A stretch of 10,846 bases of DNA from Acidobacteriota bacterium (GTDB lineage Bacteria > Acidobacteriota > Terriglobia > Terriglobales > Acidobacteriaceae): contig JAKAAZ010000114.1 of NCBI GenBank assembly GCA_021802085.1, forward strand, positions 1-10,846, in the 5' to 3' direction. Shown one piece after another: positions 1 to 6,861 of this stretch. Made by a program: the position numbers and the translations under genes. Within the stretch, counting starts at the first letter, position 1. Every line of letters begins with the position of its first letter. A model generated the notes under the pieces. It had not been told where the DNA came from. It saw only the letters and a program-made list of their open reading frames with translations, and ran no database searches.

Positions 1-1
1 G

Positions 2-214
2 ATGCAGATCTGGACAGCTTTGATCGCCATGCCGATCTTGAAGTACCTGCAGATGAAGTCCAGCTTTGGAGGGTCGCTTTCCAATCTGGCCGCGCTCGTG
101 CGCCAGCAACTGTTCATCTTCAGGAACTTGTGGGCGTGGCTCAACAATCCGCTGGAGGGACCGCCTGCTGCAAGGCAACTGGCCGAACAGTTACCCATGC
201 CGCTGATGTGGTAG
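2..214 (+). CDS. C-terminal end of an IS4/IS5-type DDE transposase (cut by window edge)
   Basis: The reading frame is open from base 2 to a TAG at 212-214 and encodes about 70 residues. The internal Met at base 2 is not a real start; the gene runs in from the left. The blocks QIWTALIAM, LKYLQMKS, SLSNLAALVRQQLF and LWAWLNNP match the conserved tail that I recall from IS4/IS5-type transposases common in Acidobacteria and Proteobacteria. There the tail follows the last catalytic Glu, and it ends in a loose Pro-rich stretch as here. The catalytic DDE residues lie outside the window, so activity cannot be judged. A Gly stands where relatives I recall have Trp (FGGSLSN against FGWSLSN), which may hint at decay. 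It points the same way as trxB and away from ndh. I am confident of the transposase tail and less sure of the IS family. Confidence 0.72.
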   Translation: MQIWTALIAMPILKYLQMKSSFGGSLSNLAALVRQQLFIFRNLWAWLNNPLEGPPAARQLAEQLPMPLMW

Positions 215-470
215 TTATGAGTTGGACAGCAGAAGAAATCCAAGCATCCACTTGAGCCTGAAGCACAGCACTTACACAATTACAACTTGGACAGCAGGAT
301 GTCGGACACATAGAAATCCATACAGAGCGGCAAGCCGAACGAACCTGCCACTATCGGCGGAAAAAATGCCTGTGTCCTCTGAAATCAACTCCGCCGATTC
401 ACCGAAAACTCCGTCTTGGACAAGAGTGAGAATCACTACAAAAGTGCCAGCCGGGAAATTCGGATACGAC
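215..470. other. Noncoding gap between transposase remnant and ndh 3' end
   Basis: This stretch of about 256 bases lies between the stop codon of the plus-strand transposase fragment and the stop codon of the minus-strand NADH dehydrogenase. It holds the duplicated motif described separately and a small inverted repeat, CTTG-GA-CAAG, at 415-424. I see no convincing coding sequence, tRNA or terminator with a T tract. Part of it is probably the end of the insertion element. Confidence 0.5.
222..320. repeat. Duplicated motif just downstream of the transposase end
   Basis: The 11-mer TTGGACAGCAG occurs at 222-232 and again at 287-297. The 9-mer AGAAATCCA occurs at 234-242 and again at 312-320. 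The two blocks keep the same order, separated by 1 base in the first copy and by 14 bases in the second. Two collinear exact matches make chance unlikely and suggest a short imperfect duplication. Lying 8 to 106 bases past the transposase stop, it could include the right end of the insertion element. The left end is outside the window, so terminal inverted repeats cannot be confirmed. Confidence 0.5.
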
Positions 471-1844
471 TTAGTGTGCGGGAGTTTCCACAACTCCCGG
501 GGAATTTGGATCGAGGTGTTTCCCGTCTGGAGGCGGCTCGGTGCCGGTCAATTGTCCCCACCCAGGCAACTTCTGACTGCCGGTAATCAGGCGCGGCCCG
601 ACGGAAAGCGCGAAATACATCCAGATCCACTGCAGCAGCACTATCGCGCGATTGCGAAAGCCGATCAGAAAGTAGATATGGATTGTAAGCCATGCCATCC
701 ACGCAGGCAGGCCACCGAGATGCGCATGGAAAGGCCATTTCACGTCGGCAACAGCGCGATGCCGTCCGATGGTCGCCATATCGCCTTTGTCGAAATAATG
801 GAATTTCGTCCTGGGTTCGGCCGCTAAGTCTTCAAGGATCTCGCGGGCGGCATGCACGCCCATCTGCATCGCCGGCTGCGCTACCCCGGGGATTCGTCTG
901 CCGTTTTCGAGGACATGAGCCAGGTCGCCACAAACAAAAATGTCGCGATGGCCGGCGGGATTCAGATATTCGTCGACAACGATCGCCCCTCGCTTGTCCA
1001 TTTCCGCGCCCAGCATTCTGCCAAGCGGAGAAGCCTGGACGCCAGCCGCCCACAAGGTCACAACCGACTCGACTCTTTCTCCATTGGCCACGACATACCC
1101 GGGCTGGATATCGGTTACATTTGCGTTAGTCCACACCTCAACTCCAAGGTGTGTCAACTCCTCCGTTGCCTCGCGGGACAGGTCTTCCGGATAGGTGGCC
1201 AGAATTCGCGGAGCGCCTTCCATGACAATCACGTGAGCCTTGCTGGGGTCAATGTGGCGAAAATCCTCGCGCATGTAGAGTCGCGAAATGTCTGAGATTG
1301 CTCCTGCGAGTTCTACGCCCGTCGGACCGCCGCCGACGATGACGAAATTCAGCGGCGGATGTGAGCCATGTTCCAGCGCCTGGCGCTCCGCCAGTTCAAA
1401 CGCCAGCAGCACCCGGCGACGAATCTCGATGGCGTCTTCGACAGTCTTGAGCCCGGGGGCAAAGGGCGCCCATTCGTCATGGCCAAAGTAGGAATGGGTG
1501 GATCCGGTAGCCAGGATCAGATAGTCATACTGCATGTCCGCAGAGCTGTGAAGATGGACTGATTTCGTAGCCACATCGATGCCGACCACCTCGTCCATCA
1601 GCACGTCGACATTCGGCTGATTGCGAAAGAGACTGCGAATGGGCTGGGCAATGTCTCCGGGCGAAAGGGCGGCAAGCGCGACCTGATACAGCAACGGCTG
1701 GAAGGTGTGGTGGTTGCGTCGGTCGATCAGCATCACATCTACTGGTTTGCCGGCCAGATGCATGGCAGCCTGAAGACCGGCAAAGCCTCCGCCGACGATC
1801 ACAACGCGAGGTCTCTGGGTGTTGATTCCACTCTGCATTCTCAT
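471..1844 (-). CDS. ndh: Type II NADH:quinone oxidoreductase (NDH-2)
   Basis: A single-polypeptide FAD enzyme that oxidises NADH and passes electrons to membrane quinone without pumping protons. It would sit on the cytoplasmic face of the inner membrane. The 457-residue product has the FAD-binding glycine motif VIVGGGFAG at 15-23, the NADH-binding motif VIVGGGPTGVE at 168-178, the second FAD contact DIFVCGDLAH at 301-310, and the quinone-site block AQPAMQMG at 322-329. A hydrophobic C-terminal region at about 378-416 fits the membrane anchor of longer NDH-2 forms. The last 40 residues are polar and poorly conserved. The ATG at 1844 is preferred over the ATG two codons later because GAGGAA at 1859-1854 is better spaced for it. 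Oxidoreductases of other substrates share this fold, but the AQPAMQ block and the anchor favour NDH-2. The gene is divergent from trxB, with about 225 bases between their starts. Confidence 0.9.
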   Translation of the reverse strand: MRMQSGINTQRPRVVIVGGGFAGLQAAMHLAGKPVDVMLIDRRNHHTFQPLLYQVALAALSPGDIAQPIRSLFRNQPNVDVLMDEVVGIDVATKSVHLHSSADMQYDYLILATGSTHSYFGHDEWAPFAPGLKTVEDAIEIRRRVLLAFELAERQALEHGSHPPLNFVIVGGGPTGVELAGAISDISRLYMREDFRHIDPSKAHVIVMEGAPRILATYPEDLSREATEELTHLGVEVWTNANVTDIQPGYVVANGERVESVVTLWAAGVQASPLGRMLGAEMDKRGAIVVDEYLNPAGHRDIFVCGDLAHVLENGRRIPGVAQPAMQMGVHAAREILEDLAAEPRTKFHYFDKGDMATIGRHRAVADVKWPFHAHLGGLPAWMAWLTIHIYFLIGFRNRAIVLLQWIWMYFALSVGPRLITGSQKLPGWGQLTGTEPPPDGKHLDPNSPGVVETPAH

Positions 1845-2069
1845 GCTCTAAGGTTCCTCATTTACGACGGACCGACATCTGCCGAACTCTACATGTCATA
1901 GATTAGGATGCGATCGGAGCGGATTCTTTGTGATGTAGCCTGATTGCGGAAAAATTGGGGTGTGCCGGGCGGAATTCCTGTGTTCATGCCCGCGGCTTCG
2001 GGACCGAATGTGGCCCGAATCTTTCATCCTTACGGACGCATCCACTCCCGATACACTAGTGAAAAGATT
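1845..2069. promoter_or_regulatory. Shared intergenic region between divergent ndh and trxB
   Basis: Promoters for both ndh (leftward) and the trxB group (rightward) should lie in these roughly 225 bases. I could not find a -35/-10 pair good enough to call on either strand. A weak TACACT at 2052-2057 lies only 12 bases before the trxB ATG and has no partner. An open frame runs from 1944 into trxB, but its product has no family resemblance before residue 43, so I treat 1944-2069 as noncoding. Confidence 0.4.
1854..1859 (-). promoter_or_regulatory. Ribosome binding site of ndh
   Basis: Read on the minus strand this is GAGGAA, ending 9 bases before the ATG at 1844. It supports that start rather than the ATG two codons downstream. 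Confidence 0.6.
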
Positions 2070-3005
2070 ATGACAGACGAAATTCGCGACACCATCATCG
2101 TCGGAACCGGATGCGCCGGCTTGACGGCTGCCATCTATGCGGCTCGCGCCAATCTGAAACCGCTCGTTCTCGAAGGGCATGAACCAGGAGGCCAGCTTTC
2201 CATCACGACGCTGGTCGAAAATTTTCCCGGCTGGCCGGAAGGCATTCAAGGTCCGCAGTTGATTGAGAATATGCGGATGCAGGCTTCGCGCTTCGGCACC
2301 GATTTTCGACTGGGCCATCTGAGCAGCGTAGATCTTTCGAAGCGGCCTTTCCGACTGCATGTGGGCAAGGAAGTGTTGCATACTCGCACGCTGATCATCG
2401 CCAGCGGAGCTTCGGCGCGCTGGCTGGGGCTGCCCAGCGAGCAGGCACTGATTGGTCATGGGGTGAGCAGTTGTGCTACATGCGACGGCTTCTTTTTCTC
2501 CGGTCAAGAGATCGCTGTGATTGGCGGCGGTGATTCCGCGATGGAGGAGGCGTTGTTTCTGACCCGCTTTGCCAGCAAGGTGACATTGATCCATCGCCGC
2601 GAACAGTTTCGCGCTTCGAAAATCATGCTGGACCGCGCCATCGGCCACGAGAAGATCCACTTTCTGACGAATACTGCCGTGGAAGAAGTGCTGGGTGTCG
2701 AGCAGAAGGAAGTGACTGGCTTGCGCCTGCGAAACCTGGTGACGCAAGAGAGGTCAATTCTTCCCGTCAGCGCTATGTTTCTCGGTATTGGCCACGTGCC
2801 CAACGCGAAAATGTTCACTGGGCAGATTGATCTCGACGACGACGGATACATCCGTACGCACGACTACGTTTTCACTCGCGTGGCCGGTGTGTTCGCGTGC
2901 GGTGACGTTCAGGACCGCCAGTATCGCCAGGCCATTACCGCTGCCGGAAGCGGCTGCATGGCTGCGCTCGAGGCGGAAAAATACCTGGAAGATCACGGCC
3001 GTTAA
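2070..3005 (+). CDS. trxB: Thioredoxin reductase (NADPH)
   Basis: This flavoenzyme moves electrons from NADPH through FAD and a redox-active disulfide to thioredoxin in the cytoplasm. The 311-residue product is the usual length for the low-molecular-weight bacterial form. In order it shows the FAD motif VGTGCAG at 11-17, the block EPGGQLSITTLVENFPG starting near residue 38, the redox CATC motif with Cys135 and Cys138 followed by Asp139, the NADPH motif IGGGDSA at 151-157, the 2'-phosphate-recognising HRREQFRAS at 175-183, and the closing FAD block FACGDVQD near 275-282 with RQAITAAGSG after it. The ATG at 2070 gives the standard N-terminus. The upstream ribosome binding site is weak (a purine run at 2061-2067). 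A Cys at residue 15 replaces the common Pro of GSGPAG, a variant I recall from acidobacterial relatives. No thioredoxin gene is in the window. yggS follows after 10 bases, so co-transcription is likely. Confidence 0.93.
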   Translation: MTDEIRDTIIVGTGCAGLTAAIYAARANLKPLVLEGHEPGGQLSITTLVENFPGWPEGIQGPQLIENMRMQASRFGTDFRLGHLSSVDLSKRPFRLHVGKEVLHTRTLIIASGASARWLGLPSEQALIGHGVSSCATCDGFFFSGQEIAVIGGGDSAMEEALFLTRFASKVTLIHRREQFRASKIMLDRAIGHEKIHFLTNTAVEEVLGVEQKEVTGLRLRNLVTQERSILPVSAMFLGIGHVPNAKMFTGQIDLDDDGYIRTHDYVFTRVAGVFACGDVQDRQYRQAITAAGSGCMAALEAEKYLEDHGR

Positions 3006-3015
3006 GCCGTTCTCC

Positions 3016-3738
3016 ATGTCGATTGCCGACAATATTGCGCTGGTCGAAGAAGAGATAGCCGCAGCCTGCCGCCGCGCAGGTCGTCCGCGTGCAGACGTGC
3101 GGTTGATGGCGGTCTCGAAGACGCATCCGCCGGAATGGATTGTGGAAGCTTTCGCCAACGGCGTCCGTCTGTTCGGCGAAAATCGCGTCCAGGAATATGC
3201 CGGCAAACGAGTTGCGCTGGCGGCGGCTGCGGGCCTGTTTACCGGTCCAGAGCCAGCCAAGATTCATTGCATCGGCCCATTGCAATCCAACAAAGCTGTG
3301 CGTGCTGTCCAGATTTTTGACGTCATCGATACGGTCGACTCACTTCGCCTTGCGGAGCGGCTCGAACAGGCGGCTGCCGAGGCCGGCAAGTGCCTGCCGA
3401 TGTCGATTGAGATTAAGCTGAGCCCGGAAGCGTCGAAGCACGGCTTCATTCCTGACACAGCCGAGCTGAACCAACTTCTTGAGCGGCTGCCTGATTTACA
3501 TCATCTTGACGCGCAAGGATTCATGATGGTCCCGCCCTTTGTCGACGACATTGAACGCGTGCGACCTTATTTTCACCAGTTGCTCTTGCTGCGAGATTCC
3601 ATTGCGCGCCGGTATCCGAGGCTGGCCCTGAATGAGCTTTCGATGGGCATGTCTCATGATTTTCCAGTTGCGATTGAGGAAGGTGCAACGCTGGTGCGGA
3701 TCGGCACGGCGATCTTCGGAGCGAGACCTTCGAAATGA
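3016..3738 (+). CDS. yggS: YggS/PLPBP family pyridoxal phosphate homeostasis protein
   Basis: This family comprises non-catalytic PLP-binding proteins with an alanine-racemase-like TIM barrel fold that buffer PLP and affect amino-acid and vitamin B6 balance in the cytoplasm. The 240-residue product is of normal length. It has the PLP lysine in MAVSKTHP (Lys35), FGENRVQE at 53-60, the block IGPLQSNK near 86-93 (relatives often have GxLQxNK), KLSPEASKHGF near 134-144, and the signature ELSMGMSHDF at 207-216 followed by AIEEGATLVRIGTAIFG. An open frame extends upstream inside trxB, but family similarity begins at the ATG at 3016. This lies 10 bases after the trxB stop with no strong Shine-Dalgarno, so translation may be coupled. 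The TGA overlaps the ATG of the next gene in an ATGA at 3735-3738. Confidence 0.93.
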   Translation: MSIADNIALVEEEIAAACRRAGRPRADVRLMAVSKTHPPEWIVEAFANGVRLFGENRVQEYAGKRVALAAAAGLFTGPEPAKIHCIGPLQSNKAVRAVQIFDVIDTVDSLRLAERLEQAAAEAGKCLPMSIEIKLSPEASKHGFIPDTAELNQLLERLPDLHHLDAQGFMMVPPFVDDIERVRPYFHQLLLLRDSIARRYPRLALNELSMGMSHDFPVAIEEGATLVRIGTAIFGARPSK

Positions 3739-4076
3739 TTGTGGAATCTTCTGTCAAGGTACGGGACACGCAGCAGGGAACCGTGTTTGAGGTGCGGGTA
3801 CAACCGCGCGCAAAACGCACGACCATTCTTGGCGTTCTGGATGGCAGGCTGAAGATTGCGCTGGCTTCTCCGCCTGTCGATGGACGTGCCAATGAAGAGC
3901 TTCGGGAATTTTTTGCAGAACTTTTCAGTGTCCCGCGTAACGCAATCGTCGTGCTCGCTGGAGGGCATTCGCGCAACAAGCGGGTGTTGATTTCACATCG
4001 GCAGAGCGCGCAAATCTCCGCCGCCATCGAGCGTGTCCTGCCCGGCACGGGTGTGCCCGGTGCTGAGCGCAGGTAA
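3735..4076 (+). CDS. yggU: DUF167 / YggU family protein
   Basis: A small cytoplasmic protein of the DUF167 (YggU, UPF0235) family, whose molecular function is not established. The 113 residues carry the family signatures: VQPRAKR at 22-28, DGRLKIALASPPVDGRAN ending at 53, a helix with EELREFFAELF at 54-64, and GGHSRNKRVLI at 76-86. The last 20 or so residues are Pro/Gly/Arg-rich and not conserved. The ATG overlaps the yggS stop by four bases, and GGAG at 3718-3721 lies 13 bases upstream, which indicates translational coupling. YggU is often encoded near YggS in other bacteria, commonly with the membrane protein YggT between them; YggT is absent here. The family assignment is firm, the function unknown. 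Confidence 0.88.
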   Translation: MIVESSVKVRDTQQGTVFEVRVQPRAKRTTILGVLDGRLKIALASPPVDGRANEELREFFAELFSVPRNAIVVLAGGHSRNKRVLISHRQSAQISAAIERVLPGTGVPGAERR

Positions 4077-4154
4077 GAGGTTGGCACAGAACGCGCGTGC
4101 GCCTTCTATACACTGGACGGGTCCTCATAACCTCTTTTTTCGGGGCTGGTGCTC

Positions 4155-5588
4155 ATGTCATCGCTCTACGCCGTGGTCCTAGGCATCGTTGTCCTAACGC
4201 TGCTGGTCGTCTCTATGTCGCAGCTCCGCGGCGTCAAGACGAAGGCCGACTATCTGCTTGCAGGCCGATCTCTGCCCGCGTTTGTGCTGGTTTTCACGTT
4301 GCTGTCTTCGTGGATTGGGGCAGGTTCTTTGTTTGCCGGAGCGGAAAACGCGTATCGCAACGGGTTCGCCGCGTTGTGGCAACCCGCGGGCGGCTGGGCT
4401 GGACTTCTATTGATCTATTTCATCGCGCCGAGGGCCAGAAAATTCGCCCAATACACAATTCCCGACTTGCTTGAAGCCCGCTATAACCAGACTGCCCGCG
4501 TGCTCGGAGTCGTTGCCATCCTATTCGCATACACTGCCATCGCCAGTTATCAGTTGCGGGGCGGTGGGGACATCTTGCACTTGATCTTCCCTGCAGCCAT
4601 CACCAGCACCATGGGCATGTACATCATCGCGGCGTTCGTCATCGTTTTTACCGCCCTGGCTGGTATGGCCTCGGTTGCGTATATGGATGTCGCCATCGGC
4701 ATGCTGGTTACGGTGGCCCTGCTGATCTCGCTGCCGATTTTGCTGCATCAGGCGGGAGGTATAGCTGGTCTGCATGCCTCGCTTCCGGCGACACATTTCC
4801 AGGCACTCGGCTCGATCTCGTTCGCGCGCGCCATGGAGTTCTTTCTGCCAACGATGCTACTGATGCTGGGCAACCAGGCGATGTATCAGAAGTTCTTCTC
4901 TGCAAAATCTGAAAGAGATGCGCGCGTTGCCGTGGTTGGCTGGATCATCGGTACAGTGATTCTGGAAACGATCATTGTCGCCATCGCGGTCATCGGATCG
5001 GCGCTCTTTACCACGGGCGAAGTCAGCCAGCGTCCGCGCGAGATCATTGCCTACACGGCAACTCATGGGCTGCCGGCGCTACTGGGCGCGCTGCTGCTGG
5101 GCGCCGTTTTTGCCAAGGTTATCTCTACGGCAAACAATTACCTTTTTTCTCCCGCAACCAATCTGGTAAACGACGTTTTCCTTCGTTATATGCAGCCTGG
5201 CGCGAGCAATCGGAGCATATTGCTGGTTTCACGCCTGGTTGTGGTGGGACTCGGGATCTGGGCGCTCGTCCAAGGGGCCTACACGGTGTCAATTCTGGAA
5301 AAAGCGCTTTACGCCTACACGATTTATTCTGCCGCGCTCACTCCGGTAATACTGGCAGTATTCTATTCCCGACGCATCAACTCCTATGGCGCCGTTGCCT
5401 GTATCGCGGCGGGCACAATCGTCACCGTTGTCTGGGATACGGGTTTTGCGCATCGCCACTTGCCTGCGCTCTTTATGCATCGAGACGCCATTTTTCCCGC
5501 GCTGATGGCATCGCTGATCTGTTTGTTCGTCGTCAGTTGGCTCACGCCGCCGCCGCAGCGGGAAAAGGTCGCGCAGTTCTTGCCGTAA
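4155..5588 (+). CDS. Sodium:solute symporter (SSS family), substrate unknown
   Basis: A secondary transporter of the inner membrane that would use the sodium gradient to import an organic solute. The 477 residues contain about 13 hydrophobic segments, the usual number for the SSS family. Family marks include the first-helix exit ADYLLAGRSLP at 31-41, the unwound-helix block SSWIGAGS at 51-58, LAGMASVAYMDV at 168-179, and GNQAMYQKFFSAKSERDAR at 239-257. KVISTANNYLFSPATNLVND at 321-340 carries Ser324 and Thr325, where family members place sodium ligands. The substrate (proline, sugar, pantothenate or other) cannot be read from these motifs. The ATG at 4155 is preferred to the in-frame GTG at 4149 because GGGG at 4142-4145 lies 9 bases before it. 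It starts 78 bases after yggU, so it may be a separate unit. No metabolic gene beside it suggests a substrate. Confidence 0.85.
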   Translation: MSSLYAVVLGIVVLTLLVVSMSQLRGVKTKADYLLAGRSLPAFVLVFTLLSSWIGAGSLFAGAENAYRNGFAALWQPAGGWAGLLLIYFIAPRARKFAQYTIPDLLEARYNQTARVLGVVAILFAYTAIASYQLRGGGDILHLIFPAAITSTMGMYIIAAFVIVFTALAGMASVAYMDVAIGMLVTVALLISLPILLHQAGGIAGLHASLPATHFQALGSISFARAMEFFLPTMLLMLGNQAMYQKFFSAKSERDARVAVVGWIIGTVILETIIVAIAVIGSALFTTGEVSQRPREIIAYTATHGLPALLGALLLGAVFAKVISTANNYLFSPATNLVNDVFLRYMQPGASNRSILLVSRLVVVGLGIWALVQGAYTVSILEKALYAYTIYSAALTPVILAVFYSRRINSYGAVACIAAGTIVTVVWDTGFAHRHLPALFMHRDAIFPALMASLICLFVVSWLTPPPQREKVAQFLP

Positions 5589-5623
5589 GGCGCGGCGATA
5601 TTGGAACGCCGTACAATAACAGT

Positions 5624-5628
5624 GGGAG
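5624..5628 (+). promoter_or_regulatory. Ribosome binding site of the cysteine desulfurase gene
   Basis: GGGAG lies 6 bases before the ATG at 5635 and 9 before the adjacent ATG at 5638. Either start is possible, and the two proteins differ only by one extra Met. Confidence 0.55.
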
Positions 5629-5634
5629 CATTCG

Positions 5635-6837
5635 ATGATGCGCCGTGTTTATATGGACGCCAATGCGACGACACCGCTGCTGCCGGAAGTCTTTGAGGCT
5701 ATGCGGCCATATTTTCTGGAGCGCTTCGGGAATGCCAGTTCGGTGCACTCCTTTGGTCAGCGGGCACGCGGAGCGGTGGAGCAGGCACGGATTAGCGTGG
5801 CGGCACTGTTGCATTGCCGTCCGGCAGAGATTGTATTTACCAGCGGGGGTACGGAAAGCGACAATCTGGCGTTGTTTGGCGCGACCAAGCCGGGCGATCA
5901 TTTGATCACGACGACGATCGAACACCATGCGGTGCTGCATGCGGCCGAGCAACTGGCGAAGTGCGGGCGCGAAGTGACGTTTGTTTCCGTCGACGGCAAC
6001 GGCGTTGTCGATCCCGACGAGGTTCGCCAGGCTCTGCGGCCCAACACGCGCCTGATTAGTGTGATGATGGCGAACAACGAAACCGGGGCGATTCAGCCGG
6101 TCGAAGAAATTGCCGCCATCGCCGCTGAAGTGGGCGCGCAGTTCCACACGGATGCGGTGCAGGCCGCTGGTAAATTACCGCTGAATGTAGAGAAGATCGG
6201 CTGCAACTTGTTGTCCATCTCCGGTCACAAGATGCATGCACCGCAAGGCACCGGCGTTTTATTCGTCCGCAAAGATACCAAGATTGAGCCTCTGTTGTAT
6301 GGTGGCACGCATGAGCGCCAGCGCCGAGCAGGAACAGAAAATCTGGCGGGAATTGTAGGCTTGGGCAAGGCGGCGGAGATTGCCAGCAAGTCTCTGGAAG
6401 ATGGTTCTTCGCAGCAAATCGCAGATCTGCGCGATCGATTGGAAGGTGAAATTCTTGCTCGTGTTGCCGATGCAGGAGCACACGCGCGTCAGGTACCGCG
6501 CGCGCCGAACACGACGAACCTGTGGTTCGATCATTTGGAAGGTGAGGCGCTGGTGATCGCGCTCGACATGAAAGGACTTGCTGTTTCCGGGGGGTCGGCC
6601 TGCGCGTCGGGAGCGAGTGAGCCGTCGCACGTGCTGACCGCGATGCGTGTGCCGACCGAGCGTGCCCGCGCGAGCCTGCGTTTCAGCTTGTCGAAGCTGA
6701 CCACTACGGAAGATGTGGACTTCGCGATTGAGATTGTGCCGCAAGCGGTCGCGAAGCTACGCGAACTCTCACCCTTCTACAGGAAGAATGAGACATTCAT
6801 GGCCAACGCATCCAGAGTCGCCGCAGTCGAACGATAG
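5635..6837 (+). CDS. Cysteine desulfurase (NifS/IscS type), probable sulfur donor for MnmA
   Basis: A PLP-dependent class V aminotransferase-fold enzyme that converts L-cysteine to L-alanine and carries the sulfur as a persulfide. The 400-residue product shows YMDANATTPLLPEV at 6-19, FGNASSVHSFGQ at 31-42, TSGGTESDN at 69-77, EHHAVLH at 96-102, NNETGAIQP at 147-155, the PLP lysine in ISGHKMHAPQG (Lys199), and a mobile-loop catalytic Cys323 in SGGSACASGASEPSHVL. That loop with an ordered Cys-Ala-Ser-Gly segment marks a group I (NifS/IscS) enzyme, not SufS. The last 20 or so residues are a variable tail. mnmA starts 24 bases after its stop, and no iscU, iscA or iscR lies beside it. This suggests that the main job is tRNA thiolation, as for YrvO in Bacillus, though iron-sulfur cluster supply is not excluded. 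The ribosome binding site GGGAG supports the start at 5635. Confidence 0.92.
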   Translation: MMRRVYMDANATTPLLPEVFEAMRPYFLERFGNASSVHSFGQRARGAVEQARISVAALLHCRPAEIVFTSGGTESDNLALFGATKPGDHLITTTIEHHAVLHAAEQLAKCGREVTFVSVDGNGVVDPDEVRQALRPNTRLISVMMANNETGAIQPVEEIAAIAAEVGAQFHTDAVQAAGKLPLNVEKIGCNLLSISGHKMHAPQGTGVLFVRKDTKIEPLLYGGTHERQRRAGTENLAGIVGLGKAAEIASKSLEDGSSQQIADLRDRLEGEILARVADAGAHARQVPRAPNTTNLWFDHLEGEALVIALDMKGLAVSGGSACASGASEPSHVLTAMRVPTERARASLRFSLSKLTTTEDVDFAIEIVPQAVAKLRELSPFYRKNETFMANASRVAAVER

Positions 6838-6861
6838 TCAGGTAGAAGAAGTTTGTTAACC

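Noticed and set aside
415..424. CTTG-GA-CAAG inverted repeat as an operator or insertion-element end
   Set aside because: Four-base arms are common by chance, and it lies at the 3' side of ndh, where an operator is unlikely.
222..827. Open frame of 201 codons on the plus strand across the ndh 3' end
   Set aside because: Most of it is antisense to ndh, its composition is Arg/Pro/Ser-rich and no motif is visible. It starts inside the duplicated motif without a ribosome binding site.
1896..2747. Long 283-codon open frame on the minus strand opposite trxB
   Set aside because: It runs antisense to a clearly real gene, its product is rich in Gln, Ser, Arg and His with no family resemblance, and it ends within the divergent control region. 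It is a frame shadow of trxB codon bias.
4081..4112. TTGGCA and TATACA as a promoter for the sodium symporter gene
   Set aside because: The hexamers look reasonable but are 20 bases apart, too far for a standard sigma70 promoter.
5612..5617. TACAAT as a -10 box before the cysteine desulfurase gene
   Set aside because: The only -35-like hexamer nearby, TTGGAA at 5601-5606, is far too close, and a transcript from it would barely include the ribosome binding site.
5542..6147. Open frame of 201 codons on the minus strand opposite the cysteine desulfurase
   Set aside because: It covers the N-terminal coding half of a strongly supported gene and has no recognisable domain.
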